64,000 nucleotides of DNA from JBBDYG01 sp040901765 (lineage in GTDB: Bacteria > Planctomycetota > Planctomycetia > Pirellulales > Lacipirellulaceae). A program made the position numbers and the translations under genes. Positions 42,341 through 53,034 of the stretch are shown in pieces (the stretch's first letter is position 1; each line of letters opens with the position of its first letter). The notes under the pieces were generated by a model that did not search any database, was not told the origin of the DNA, and worked only from the letters and a program-made list of their open reading frames with translations. Where the stretch lies: contig JBBDYG010000019.1 in the NCBI GenBank assembly GCA_040901765.1, positions 136,264 through 200,263 of the forward strand, read 5' to 3'.

Positions 42341-43450
42341 TCAATCGCTTTGTGGCGTCCGAATGAGAAATTCCCCCACGCTTCGCGGGACGGCAACGCG
42401 GTAGACGACCTGAGTGCGCGACGCAAAATTGTTCATCCCCGTGGGATGACAGCCATTAGCCGGTGGTCGCGAAGCGCACCACCGGATAGCGAACCCCCCA
42501 CCGCGCACGACCCCGGCGGGGTCGCAGCAATACGTTGTCCAAAAGAAAGTTGCTGCCACACCCTGCGGGGTGCAGTTCTCGCGCTCATTGGCTCCAAGCC
42601 TCCGGCTTGAAGTCACCGACATCGCTTGCGGGCCCGAAATCGAAGCGTGTATCCGCTTCACACTGCTCGGCTGATCGGCAATGGCACCGGGCGAGACTGC
42701 CGCGCGTTGAGCCAGGAGCAGTGCCGCTAGTGCAATGCAAAGTCCCAAGGTTGCCGGTTCGGGCACGGCGTTCGACACAGATGCGCTGCCGACGGCTTGG
42801 CCGAAACCAGCTTGCCAAACGGCGTAGTCACCCGCGTCAACAACGTTGTTGCCATTGCCGTCGGCAGCGAGGCCGGCGCCGGTGGCGCCCAGAGTGTCGC
42901 GCCATACGGTGTAGTCGGCGGCGTTGACGGTGCCGTCGCCGTTGTAGTCGAGGTCGGGGGGAGGCGGTTGTCCCACTGTCACCGTTCCCGGAAGCTGACC
43001 AACTGCGTCGCCGGAATCGTGATCGAAGTGGGGGCTACGCGGAGCAATGAATAGGAAGGCATTGTATTCGCCTGGCGTCATATCAGCGGGCACTTGAAAA
43101 AACGTCAGTCCGTTGGGGTTTGACGTGGTGGCCGTAATTGTTCCACCAATACCACCTATGGTTTGTGACCCGGCGTTGTGCGTTCCCAGGAGCACATCAT
43201 CTCCATCGCCGAATGCAGCGTTGGGAGATAGGGAGATTGAGAAACTGAAGCCGGCACTGACGCTCGCGTTCGTCTCTTTGTCGTATCTGAACGAATAGCC
43301 GTACGATGTTGGGCGTTGACCGGGTTCGATCGGATCGGGAACGAAGCTGGTGAAGGCGACTTGGGAGACGTCAATTAACACTGCGTCCACGGGGCATTCT
43401 GACATCAACCAGATTACCGCAGCAAAGCACCCCAAAATGCCGTTTTTCAT
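42341..43450 (-). CDS. PEP-CTERM protein with dockerin-like repeats and repeat-derived C-terminal extension
   Basis: This is a 369-residue open frame. It has a signal peptide, a beta-rich domain of ~130 residues, two dockerin-like loops (DYNGDGTVNAADYTVWRD and DGNGNNVVDAGDYAVW) and a PEP-CTERM signal starting VPEPATLGLC at residue 229. PEP-CTERM proteins normally end a few residues after the hydrophobic stretch with a basic cluster. Here the frame runs on for ~105 residues through an array of palindromic repeats (42395-42650). It seems that the original stop was lost when repeats entered. The ATG overlaps the upstream stop by 4 bases (ATGA), so the two genes are coupled. Confidence 0.7.
   Translation of the reverse strand: MKNGILGCFAAVIWLMSECPVDAVLIDVSQVAFTSFVPDPIEPGQRPTSYGYSFRYDKETNASVSAGFSFSISLSPNAAFGDGDDVLLGTHNAGSQTIGGIGGTITATTSNPNGLTFFQVPADMTPGEYNAFLFIAPRSPHFDHDSGDAVGQLPGTVTVGQPPPPDLDYNGDGTVNAADYTVWRDTLGATGAGLAADGNGNNVVDAGDYAVWQAGFGQAVGSASVSNAVPEPATLGLCIALAALLLAQRAAVSPGAIADQPSSVKRIHASISGPQAMSVTSSRRLGANERENCTPQGVAATFFWTTYCCDPAGVVRGGGFAIRWCASRPPANGCHPTGMNNFASRTQVVYRVAVPRSVGEFLIRTPQSD
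42395..42650. repeat. Array of short palindromic (REP-like) elements
   Basis: The array is a string of different small palindromes, including CATCCCCGTGGGATG, GGTGGTCGCGAAGCGCACCACC, ACCCCGGCGGGGT, CACCCTGCGGGGTG and GCCTCCGGCTTGAAG. They read in frame at the 3' end of the PEP-CTERM gene. Each could form a hairpin of 5-9 pairs. Confidence 0.65.
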
Positions 43451-45366
43451 CTTCTTCGAACTCCATTTGAAACGTGATCAAAAGCATATCGAATTGGAGA
43501 ACGCCGGAGAGCCATCATCGCAATTACGGATGAGAGGGGTATCCAAGTCGCCGGTTCCGGAACGAGGTTACTCCTAGTCGATGCGGTGGTGATGCTTTGA
43601 CCGAAGTGTGCTTTCCAGACTTCGTAATCCGCGGAATCAACGGTGCTGTTGCCATTGCCATCGGCAGCGAGTCCGACGCCCGATAGGCCGAGCGTATTGC
43701 GCCACACTGCATAGTCTGCCGCGTCGACGGTGCCGTTGCCGCTGTAGTCACCGGTTAGATTCACGGTCAAGATACCGGCGGTGTATAGTTGCGATGCATT
43801 CCACATTAATCCTGCGCTGAGTGATGGAAGCTGCACCGTCGAAAACGTCCCGGCGAGACTACCCCAGTCGAGGATGTCAAATGAGTTCCCCGCCATGGGC
43901 GTGAAGCCGTTCAAGGATACGATAAGTGAACCGCCCAAACTGACGTTTCCGCTCGCCGGAATCGCTCCGTACTGGGCTCCGCGGCTGAGGCCGCCCAATC
44001 CGATGGCGATGATGCTTGTGGAATTCAGTGTCACGTCGCCGACGGTGAGCGTGCCTCTGTTGATCGTAAACGTGCCTTGGTTGTCGATGGCGCCGGCATT
44101 GATCGTTCCGCCGCTGAGAGTAGCAATGCTCCCGGTCGAATTTAACACCAAGAGTGAGTCCGAAATGTTGAGGACGCCAGATCCGCCGACGTCCAATTTG
44201 CCTGAGCCGCCAGGGGTGGTATTATATCCGCCAATAGTGACACCGCCGTTGATGGTCGCTGAGCCGCCAGTAAGATCGTAAAAACCACTGGAACCAGGGT
44301 ATTCTGCAATATTGAGGTGCGCCCGACCAATGGAAGCGCTCATGGAAAGGGTACCGCCCGTTTGGTTAAGGGTGCCGGAGCCTATGTAGCCTAAGCTCAT
44401 GATCGCGAAACCGTTGACAATGAGAGAGCCGGACTCGCTTAGATTGTAGAATCCCTTGCCGGTAGAGAATGTGCCAAGAGAAACGTCGGAGCTAACGTTG
44501 GTGCCACCGGTATGGTCGAAGGTTCCCATGCCGTTTACGCCGATTGCTTGTGAAAAGGCATTCAAGTAGCCGTCACCGGCCAGATTGTATATGCCGATGG
44601 AACCAGAACGGTCACCCACAACCAGCGGAACGGACAGGGAGCCGTTTAGAGTGTTCGTGCCGCCGGTCTGGTTGAATGATCCTGTGCCGGAATGGCCGAC
44701 AACCTGTCGGCTAGAAGCCAGTGTACCCCCACTAAGGTCGTAGTCGCCAAACGAACCAACATTGTAGCCAATGATGAGAGATTTGCCGGTAGCGATGGAG
44801 TGGATACCCCCAGACTGCATAAAGGTTCCCCTGCCAGACCAGCCGATGAATTCATCGCCAATGACAATAAGCGAGCCTAAGTTACTGAGTTCGTAAGTGC
44901 CCTGAGAACCAGAGCCGTAGGATAAGTGAATCGATTCACGAACTAAATTGATGCCGCCAGTCTGAATGAATGTGCCGCTACCACCGTTCGAGGAGCCGAC
45001 GTTGACATGAGAAACCGATAGGTCATTTGATGGCATGAAAAATGTGGTGGTGGCGTTCGAGACTCCGCCCGTGAGGCTGATTTCCAAGAACTGGAGTGTC
45101 ACCGGAGGGCCGGTGTAGTCGTAGTTAACAGTGCGTGGAACGCCATCCGTATGCACAACCGTCGTAAAATCGCCGGCGGCCGGCACTCCACCGTCCCAGT
45201 TGCTGGCGGTGCTCCAACTTCCATTGACAGGAGCGCTATGCTTCCACGACGAAGCCTTGGCCATTGGCGTTATCGTGAACTGAAAACAGAGCGGGGCAGC
45301 AAAGCATGCTGCAAGTACCACTCTCAAGCCCAGTTGCCGGAGAAGGGCAGTCATCTTATCGTTCAT
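43447..45366 (-). CDS. Repetitive PEP-CTERM protein with autotransporter-like beta repeats and dockerin-like loops
   Basis: This 639-residue protein has a signal peptide (LRVVLAACFAAPLCFQF). The body is a beta-helix-like array: ~50-residue repeats with the patterns GTFxQTGGxN and GxYxLSxxGSL, for example GSGTFIQTGGINLV and GTGSFNQTGGTNTLN. Near residue 540 two dockerin-like loops follow (GDYSGNGTVDAADYAVWRN and DGNGNSTVDSADYEVWKAH), then a PEP-CTERM signal beginning VPEPATW. This is a secreted, probably surface-bound structural protein. Its stop overlaps the ATG of the next PEP-CTERM gene. No catalytic residues are seen. Confidence 0.8.
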   Translation of the reverse strand: MNDKMTALLRQLGLRVVLAACFAAPLCFQFTITPMAKASSWKHSAPVNGSWSTASNWDGGVPAAGDFTTVVHTDGVPRTVNYDYTGPPVTLQFLEISLTGGVSNATTTFFMPSNDLSVSHVNVGSSNGGSGTFIQTGGINLVRESIHLSYGSGSQGTYELSNLGSLIVIGDEFIGWSGRGTFMQSGGIHSIATGKSLIIGYNVGSFGDYDLSGGTLASSRQVVGHSGTGSFNQTGGTNTLNGSLSVPLVVGDRSGSIGIYNLAGDGYLNAFSQAIGVNGMGTFDHTGGTNVSSDVSLGTFSTGKGFYNLSESGSLIVNGFAIMSLGYIGSGTLNQTGGTLSMSASIGRAHLNIAEYPGSSGFYDLTGGSATINGGVTIGGYNTTPGGSGKLDVGGSGVLNISDSLLVLNSTGSIATLSGGTINAGAIDNQGTFTINRGTLTVGDVTLNSTSIIAIGLGGLSRGAQYGAIPASGNVSLGGSLIVSLNGFTPMAGNSFDILDWGSLAGTFSTVQLPSLSAGLMWNASQLYTAGILTVNLTGDYSGNGTVDAADYAVWRNTLGLSGVGLAADGNGNSTVDSADYEVWKAHFGQSITTASTRSNLVPEPATWIPLSSVIAMMALRRSPIRYAFDHVSNGVRRR

Positions 45367-45416
45367 CCACGGATTGGTTTGTCAACAAAGTTGTCCAAAG
45401 AAAAATCGATTCCGAG

Positions 45417-46250
45417 TCATTCGTTCTTGTGATCGGATCGCTGCTTACGACGAGCAGCCACCAATCCCAGCAGTCCCAGACCGAGCAGTCCGAGGCTGGT
45501 GGGCTCTGGAACAACTCCCTCCCAGGCTGCACCGCTTCCCGGCCAGTAATAGATGGGTAACTCCGAAAGCGTATTGCCCGATTCATCGAGCTTGAACGTT
45601 CCGCCGTCAAATCCACCGCCATGAGCCCATAAGTAACGCCCATCCCATGCCAAATCGGACACCTCTTGCGAATAGCTGAACGAACTCAAAACCGCCCCGT
45701 GGGGATCAAGCTGGTAAAAGTTGTTCAAATTATCCACCAGCCGAATACTCTGGCCATCCCACTCAAGACCCGTTGGACTGCTGCCAGGCACCGGAAACGA
45801 CCCAACAATTTCGATGCTACCGGGAGTGGCAGCCCAATTGTTAATCTTGATCTTGTAAACCTCAAACCTCGCCGAGGATGAATACCACAGAAACTCTCCG
45901 TCCCAAGCAAGCGCCTTCTTCTCGAAGTTCACAACCTTTTCCAGTCCGACGGTATTGAGATCAATATAGGATAGCTGCATACCTTGTCGGGAATACTTGT
46001 AGATCCTGTTATAGAGCTCGAATGAATCGCCGATTAACAGATCGGGACCGTCAAAGTCGATCCCCGTGGGATGTCCAAAAAAATCTGTCTCGAACTTCAG
46101 GATCAGCCCGCCGGATGCATCGTGCTTGTAAACCGTTCCGAAATTATAATCGGCGGCCCATAAGTAGGGCTGGCCATTGACCACGGTGCCCAGCATACAA
46201 ACCAAAAGAACTGCCAGAGCGACACTCAAATTAACTCGTACTTTACACAT
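45417..46250 (-). CDS. PEP-CTERM protein with propeller-like repeats
   Basis: I start this 277-residue protein at the ATG at 46250 (MCKVRVNLSVALAVLLVCM), because it gives a normal signal peptide; upstream in-frame codons do not. The mature part has repeated blades such as GIDFDGPDLLIGD, ALAWDGEFLWYSS, GLEWDGQSIRLVD and DLAWDGRYLWAHG, a small beta-propeller pattern. It ends with a textbook PEP-CTERM: VPEPTSLGLLGLGLLGLVAARRK. It lies 50 bases upstream of the next PEP-CTERM gene on the same strand, and the three may form one unit. Ligand unknown. Confidence 0.82.
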   Translation of the reverse strand: MCKVRVNLSVALAVLLVCMLGTVVNGQPYLWAADYNFGTVYKHDASGGLILKFETDFFGHPTGIDFDGPDLLIGDSFELYNRIYKYSRQGMQLSYIDLNTVGLEKVVNFEKKALAWDGEFLWYSSSARFEVYKIKINNWAATPGSIEIVGSFPVPGSSPTGLEWDGQSIRLVDNLNNFYQLDPHGAVLSSFSYSQEVSDLAWDGRYLWAHGGGFDGGTFKLDESGNTLSELPIYYWPGSGAAWEGVVPEPTSLGLLGLGLLGLVAARRKQRSDHKNE

Positions 46251-46453
46251 ACGTAAAATCCTTTCTCTAGAAATCCAATTCATTTCTGCCATCGCGATTT
46301 GAGTCTCCAGGAAGTGCCCTTTCCTCGGTATCCCAAACTCTTCCACAGATAACCGCTCGCGAATTGTCGGCCCAAAGCGTATCGCGTAAAACAGCACCGC
46401 CCCTTACAAGTACAAGGCGGAGTGGCGGGGTCGGCATGACGCGCGAAGTGCGC

Positions 46454-46485
46454 AAAAAAAGATCGGCCCACGACCCAGGGGCGGG
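46454..46485 (-). terminator. Possible terminator after the kinase gene
   Basis: Read on the minus strand, the stop codon of the kinase is followed by GCCCCTGGGTCGTGGGC, which can form a short stem, and then by GATC and a run of seven T. The stem is weak, so confidence is low. Confidence 0.3.
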
Positions 46486-46486
46486 G

Positions 46487-49400
46487 CTATTCCAGCGGAG
46501 CGGCCGGCGCTTCGGGGGACGGCAGGTCAGAAGTTGAAGCGGGGGCGGCAGTTGCGCGTGTTGCAGGCTCGAACTCTGGAGTCGGCTCAATGCCGAGCAA
46601 TCCTCCCACCTCGCGTCGAAGTGTTTCGTGAAATAAATCGACGTCCCAACGGAAGCTTCCCGATCGTGCTTGGCGAGCGCCCGCCTGGTACGCCGACATC
46701 GCCTGGGCCTTGTCGCCTCGATGGAACCAGATCATCGCCAGCACGTACCAGTCGCCCGGCTGTGGGCTGAGTGTAACACGTAGAGGCGTCGAATCGAGAA
46801 TATCGCGAGTTGTTTTGCCGTTCCGCAGCTCGTACAACCAAGGAAACGTTCGCGGTTCGGGGAATTGTCGTGCGAACGCATCCGCAAGGGTGCTAAGTTT
46901 CGCGAGGTTTTTGACGTCGTGCGGCGCCACGAGCCAAGTCCTCAAGGTCCAAAACAAGTCGTGATTGCTGGGACTATCGCCAACACTACGCAGAAGCTCA
47001 TCGCAGGCGCTTTGGTATGCTTCGTGTTGGCCAGCGGCGAGACTGGCCATCGCCAACCAATGCCAGTGCATTACGTCGTCGGGGGCGAGGTCGGTCACGC
47101 GCTCGAAGGCGTCGGCGGCCGTTGCCCACTCACGGCGGTCGGCCGCTCGATGGCCAGCCATCATGGATGGCCAGTGGAGCAGTATCGTCTCCGCCTGACG
47201 GAGGGCGGCGGCTCGCACATGGTCGTTAATGGTCTTGTCGGCCTCGATCGCGAACACGAGCGAATCTCTCGTCGACGTGAGGGTCGCCAAATGATTCACC
47301 AGTGCGGCGGCTTCGCGGGTCGTGGTCCGATCGGAAGCGGTCTCGTTTGCGGCGTGCCAAATGCGAACCGTGCCGTCGTGCCCGGCGGAGGCCAGTTGCC
47401 GCCCGTCAGAACTGAACGCGACGTCGCGAGCCCAGTCCGTGTGGCCAACCAAAGACTGAAGTTCTAAACCGGTGGCAACATCCCAGAGCTTCACGGTCTG
47501 ATCGGTGCTGCTCGATGCGAGCCGCTTTCCATCGGCAGTAAAGGCCAGTCCCTGGGGAGTTCCGCCGTGACCCGTGAGCGTACGCAGGTGTCGGCCCGTC
47601 AGCGCACTCCAGAGGCGGATCGTGTGGTCGTTCGACGCCGACGCGATGATAGTGCCTTGTGGATCGAATACGGCGCTCACTACGGGGGCAGTATGACCCT
47701 GCAATTCATGGACGAGCTCCCGCGTCGCCGTGTTCCAAACTCGGATGGATTGGTCTCCGCCGGCGGTGACCAGCAAACTTGCGTCGGTGCTGAACGCGAT
47801 ACTGCCATTGCCGGCTTGGCCGTGCTGCGACGACCACGTCGTGATCTCCCGACCGCTGCTCACTTCGACGATTCGGATTGCGCCGTCAATCGTTTGGACG
47901 GCCGCGCGGCTACCGTCGGGTGTCCACGCCACGCTGACCAAGGAACCTCGGCCTATGCTCAGGTCGAGCGTTTTGCGACCCGTCTCGACGTGCCAAATAC
48001 GCAAGTGTCCGTTGAATTCAGCCACCGCGAGGTACTTGCCGTCCGGGCTAAATGCCAGATCATTCACATTCCCCGAGTGAGATCGAAGCACCCACAAGGG
48101 ATCGCAAGTATCTGGATTCCAAAGGATGACGGCGCCATCGCCGCCACCGGATGCCAGTGTTTTTCCATCGGGGCTGAAAGCGACGGTGCGAACTTGGCCG
48201 AGATGCCCTTCGAGTCGATCGTGGTCGGTCGCTTTTGCCGCGTCCCAGAGCCGCACGGTGCCATCTTCACTCGCCGAGACGAGCCGCCAGCCGTCGGGGC
48301 AATAATCGACGCTGGTGACGAGGGCCGAATGGCCAACCATTTCGGTGACATTTTGCGGCTGGTCGATGTTCCAGGCCTTCAATGGCTCGTTGCGGATCGC
48401 GGCGACGAGTCGCCTCCCGTCGGGACTGAAGTTGATGCTATACGCGGATTCCTTCAACGGACCGAGCGAGGGCAGTTCGCGCCACGTATTGGCGTCCCAT
48501 AGCTTGACTGCGTCCGCTCCGGCCGTCGCCAAGCGTGTGCCGTCAGGGGACCAAGCCAAGTCGTGAATCACGTCGGCGTGAGCTTGAATCGTCGCTGCGA
48601 TCGTCCACGTTCCACTCTCGTCAAACTGGCAGACTCGAATGCGACCATCCCGTCCCGCAAGAACAAGGCATCCATCACCTGGAGCGAACGACAAACTCTC
48701 GGCGGGACCGAGCTCGAGGGAATGCAGCAGGGCGTAACTGGATGCGTCCCAGAGAGTCACATTCGCTTCGTCGTTGCCGCCGGTCGCAATGAAGCGACCG
48801 TCGGCGCTGAAGTCTACTGACGTGAGGGGTCGAGCGTGGCCGGACAACGTAGCGACGGGCGGCTCGCCTGTCGTTGATTTCGCAGACAAAGCGACAGGCG
48901 GCCCGCCCGTCGCTACGAGAGTCGCGATCCACTTTCCGGTGGCGGTTTCCCAGATGCACGCTACGCCATCGTCTCCGACCGACGCCAATCGCCCGCCATC
49001 CGGAGAAAAAGCGAGGTCGCGAACGGTTGCGGTGTGACCGGCCAGCTTGTGTTTCACTTTGCCGGTGGCCATGTCCCAAAGCCAAACCTTACGGTCCGCG
49101 CCGGCGGCGGCAACGGTCCGTCCATCGGGGCTAACGGCCACGCTGAGCACGGCACCCTGCGGACCTTCGAAGCGTCGCAGCTCGGAGTGACACTGGTGCC
49201 ACAGGTGACGCCATTCCCAGCCCTGCTGTTCCGCCGCGTCGGGCGGCACGCGGTGACGTTCGAGCAGACGCACCGCGCTGGCGACGGCGCCCGAACGCAT
49301 GTGTTGTTGGGCCAGATTCATGTCCGCGGCATAAAGATTGGCGAGCGCCAACTGTTCCCGCTCGTGCGCTTGCTGCGCGTAGTGCATCGAGAAGCCTGTG

Positions 49401-50584
49401 CCGGCGATCAGCGCCAAGCCAATGCCAACCGCCAGCGTCCCGACAACGGGATTGCGGACGAACCACCGCCGGCCGCGTTCGACCCTAGAAATCCGCTGCG
49501 CGAATAGTGGTTCGCCGGTGAGGAATCGCCGCAAGTCGGCCGCCAGTTCGCTTGCGGAGTGATAGCGGTTCGCGGGCGATTTCTCCAGACACTTGAGGCC
49601 AATCGTTTCGAGATCGCGCGGCACGCGGCGATTGACCTGTCGGGGCGGCGCCGGGTCGCTGGAGCCGATCTTAAGCAGCGTTTCGGCGACCGAATCGGAG
49701 TGGAAGGGTGGTTGCCCGATCAGCATTGCATAGAGCACCGCCCCCATCGCATAGACATCGGTCGCCGGGCCGACGAGCGCGCGAGGGCCATTCACTTGCT
49801 CCGGCGCCATGTAGTTGGGCGTGCCGAGCAGGTCACCCGTCAACGTGACGCCGAGCGGTTCTTCATCCAAGCGGCGGGCCAACCCGAAATCCGCCACATA
49901 GGGGCGGTCGCGTTCGTCGAGCAGAATATTGGCCGGCTTCAGGTCGCGGTGAACCACTCCGCCGGAATGGGCGTCAGCAACCGCATCGGCAACCGCAAGG
50001 AGCAACTCGGCGGCGATGGTTGGTTCGAGCGGGCCAGTGGCGAGGCGCTCGGCCAAGTTGCTGCCCGCGATCAGCGGCATCGTAAAAAACAGTTGCCCCT
50101 GATATTCGCCCACATGGTAAATCGGGACGATGCCGGGATGCCTAAGCGCAGCAGCGGTCCGGGCCTCGTTGCGGAAGCGAAGCACTTCCTCAGGCGACAT
50201 GAACCGCCCGTGCAGCAACATTTTGAGCGCCACGATCCGGCCGGTGGACCGCTCCCTGGCCCGATAAACGATCCCCATTCCGCCACGGCCCAGTTCGTGC
50301 AACAGATCGTAGCCGCCAAACTCACGCAGGATCGAAACGCCAGCGCGCTTTGCACTGCTGGACGAATCAGCAGTGACACTGGGCAAGATCGAAGAATCTT
50401 TTGTGGCGAGCCGCTCGATCAAATCGACATCGGAAAAATATTGCTGCAAGTCCGCGCAATGCTCTGGGTTTTCCGCCAGGAACGCCTCTCGACTGACCAG
50501 GTCACCTCGATCAATCCGCGTCAGATACTCCGCGAGAATTGGCGCCAGACGGTCGAATTCTTCGAGATTAGGCTCGTGGCGCAT
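46487..50584 (-). CDS. Serine/threonine protein kinase with 14 WD40 repeats
   Basis: This is a 1365-residue membrane-anchored kinase. The kinase domain (~88-355) has the glycine loop LGRGGMGIVYRA, Lys121 in VALK, HRDLKPAN with Asp214, and DFG at 232-234. A single span lies at ~380-400. Fourteen WD40 repeats follow to about residue 1080 (for example FSPDGKTLASGGGDGAVILW), enough for two seven-bladed propellers; a helical TPR-like part completes the chain. Residues 557-580 between two blades are encoded by a palindromic repeat. The start overlaps the sigma factor gene by 17 bases. Kinase/ECF sigma pairs are a known planctomycete arrangement, in which the kinase probably senses a signal and controls the sigma factor. 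Confidence 0.92.
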   Translation of the reverse strand: MRHEPNLEEFDRLAPILAEYLTRIDRGDLVSREAFLAENPEHCADLQQYFSDVDLIERLATKDSSILPSVTADSSSSAKRAGVSILREFGGYDLLHELGRGGMGIVYRARERSTGRIVALKMLLHGRFMSPEEVLRFRNEARTAAALRHPGIVPIYHVGEYQGQLFFTMPLIAGSNLAERLATGPLEPTIAAELLLAVADAVADAHSGGVVHRDLKPANILLDERDRPYVADFGLARRLDEEPLGVTLTGDLLGTPNYMAPEQVNGPRALVGPATDVYAMGAVLYAMLIGQPPFHSDSVAETLLKIGSSDPAPPRQVNRRVPRDLETIGLKCLEKSPANRYHSASELAADLRRFLTGEPLFAQRISRVERGRRWFVRNPVVGTLAVGIGLALIAGTGFSMHYAQQAHEREQLALANLYAADMNLAQQHMRSGAVASAVRLLERHRVPPDAAEQQGWEWRHLWHQCHSELRRFEGPQGAVLSVAVSPDGRTVAAAGADRKVWLWDMATGKVKHKLAGHTATVRDLAFSPDGGRLASVGDDGVACIWETATGKWIATLVATGGPPVALSAKSTTGEPPVATLSGHARPLTSVDFSADGRFIATGGNDEANVTLWDASSYALLHSLELGPAESLSFAPGDGCLVLAGRDGRIRVCQFDESGTWTIAATIQAHADVIHDLAWSPDGTRLATAGADAVKLWDANTWRELPSLGPLKESAYSINFSPDGRRLVAAIRNEPLKAWNIDQPQNVTEMVGHSALVTSVDYCPDGWRLVSASEDGTVRLWDAAKATDHDRLEGHLGQVRTVAFSPDGKTLASGGGDGAVILWNPDTCDPLWVLRSHSGNVNDLAFSPDGKYLAVAEFNGHLRIWHVETGRKTLDLSIGRGSLVSVAWTPDGSRAAVQTIDGAIRIVEVSSGREITTWSSQHGQAGNGSIAFSTDASLLVTAGGDQSIRVWNTATRELVHELQGHTAPVVSAVFDPQGTIIASASNDHTIRLWSALTGRHLRTLTGHGGTPQGLAFTADGKRLASSSTDQTVKLWDVATGLELQSLVGHTDWARDVAFSSDGRQLASAGHDGTVRIWHAANETASDRTTTREAAALVNHLATLTSTRDSLVFAIEADKTINDHVRAAALRQAETILLHWPSMMAGHRAADRREWATAADAFERVTDLAPDDVMHWHWLAMASLAAGQHEAYQSACDELLRSVGDSPSNHDLFWTLRTWLVAPHDVKNLAKLSTLADAFARQFPEPRTFPWLYELRNGKTTRDILDSTPLRVTLSPQPGDWYVLAMIWFHRGDKAQAMSAYQAGARQARSGSFRWDVDLFHETLRREVGGLLGIEPTPEFEPATRATAAPASTSDLPSPEAPAAPLE
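48849..48916. repeat. 68-base palindromic element inserted in the WD40 kinase gene
   Basis: The ends GTAGCGACGGGCGG and CCGCCCGTCGCTAC are perfect 14-base inverted repeats, and inner arms GCGACAGGCGGC pair imperfectly. It keeps the reading frame and separates two WD40 blades. The protein junction shows the residues ATL on both sides. Confidence 0.75.
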
Positions 50585-51230
50585 GTTCGGTCGGGGCCTG
50601 GTGGTCGAGGTCGGGCAGAACGTCGCGCAGCGACCGCAACCCCCGCGAAATCAGTGCGGCGGCGGCCGGCGTGGTGCAACTCAATTCGGCGGCGATGTCA
50701 ACGAGAGTTCGCCCCTCGAGGTGCCGCATTCGCACGGCGGTGCGCTGCCGTGGCGGCAAGCTGTCGAGCGCCTGCCGAAGTCGCTCCTGCGCTTCACCGC
50801 GCGCGGCGGCCATGCTGGGCGACGTTTGATCCGCCACGCAGGTTTGTTCCCACCGCCCACCGCTGCTTGATGGCCCGTCCGAATTGCATTCCGAAGAGAC
50901 CGTTCGACATTGAGCCAACAGATGTCCGCGAACGGCGTCGGTGACGTTGTGATTCAGGATGGCGGCCAACCACGCGAACAGCTCGGGCATCGATCGGCCC
51001 TGGAACGCTGCGAACGATTCATTGGCCTCAGCCAAGGTCTCTTGCACGACGTCGGAAGCATCGACTCGGCTCGTCATCTCGGCAGGCAGCTTGGATGCCG
51101 CCAATTCGCGAAGTCGTTGGCGGTACATAGCAGACAAGGCTCGCCACGCTTCGTGATCTCCTTCACGGAGATGACTCAACAGCTCCGAGTTCTTCAAGAT
51201 GCCTTCGCGCGACGGTCCGGGAGACAACAT
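50568..51230 (-). CDS. ECF-type RNA polymerase sigma factor (kinase-associated)
   Basis: This is 220 residues from the ATG at 51230; a GTG at 51248 would add six residues. Region 2 is seen in DHEAWRALSAMYRQRLRELA and VDASDVVQETLAEANESF. A non-conserved linker rich in Ser and Gly follows. Region 4 is in LDSLPPRQRTAVRMRHLEG plus a helix-turn-helix, LVDIAAELSCTTPAAAALI. The gene overlaps the kinase gene by 17 bases, which suggests coupled translation. It belongs to the planctomycete ECF groups that pair with serine/threonine kinases instead of classical anti-sigma factors. Confidence 0.88.
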   Translation of the reverse strand: MLSPGPSREGILKNSELLSHLREGDHEAWRALSAMYRQRLRELAASKLPAEMTSRVDASDVVQETLAEANESFAAFQGRSMPELFAWLAAILNHNVTDAVRGHLLAQCRTVSSECNSDGPSSSGGRWEQTCVADQTSPSMAAARGEAQERLRQALDSLPPRQRTAVRMRHLEGRTLVDIAAELSCTTPAAAALISRGLRSLRDVLPDLDHQAPTEHAPRA

Positions 51231-51394
51231 GCTTACGGCTCCCCCCACCCTGATGCCGGATCACGAGATTCTTTGGAACGAATCGGGTTCGGAATGCCCA
51301 GTATTCTATCACGGTTCAATCGATTGTGCTTGGAAGAGTTCGGAGGGTGGGCTGCGCCTGCTGGCTCCGACCCCTCCTGTTGAGTTCTTTACTT

Positions 51395-51412
51395 GTCGGC
51401 CTTCAGGCCGAC
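51395..51412. repeat. REP-like hairpin GTCGGCC-TTCA-GGCCGAC
   Basis: A perfect 7-base stem with a 4-base loop lies just past the DUF1501 stop codon. It is likely part of the 3' end of that transcript, or a dispersed element. Confidence 0.5.
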
Positions 51413-51420
51413 TGCACCCG

Positions 51421-52869
<1,449 letters not shown>

Positions 52870-52914
52870 GTGTTGTCGATTAACAATGGAGCCGTAGTGC
52901 AGCGCTGAATTGTT

Positions 52915-53017
52915 TTACCACGGAGTCACGGAGGACACGGAGGTTCGCTGATTGGGGGCACTTTCAGCAGATTGTCGTCTTGGATTTTCCTCCGTGTTCT
53001 CCGTGACTCCGTGGTGA
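52915..53017. repeat. Long inverted repeat of the ACCACGGAGTCACGG family
   Basis: Arms 52915-52943 and 52986-53017 are near-perfect reverse complements over ~28 bases. The same family forms the outer arms at 35472-35790. In both places a GTAGTACTAA sequence follows the right arm ~15-25 bases later. Confidence 0.7.
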
Positions 53018-53034
53018 AATTTGGAACTGTAGTA

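Noticed and set aside
43447..45366. DNA repeat array
   Set aside because: The periodicity comes from ~50-residue protein repeats with diverged codons, so it is a repetitive protein and not a DNA element.
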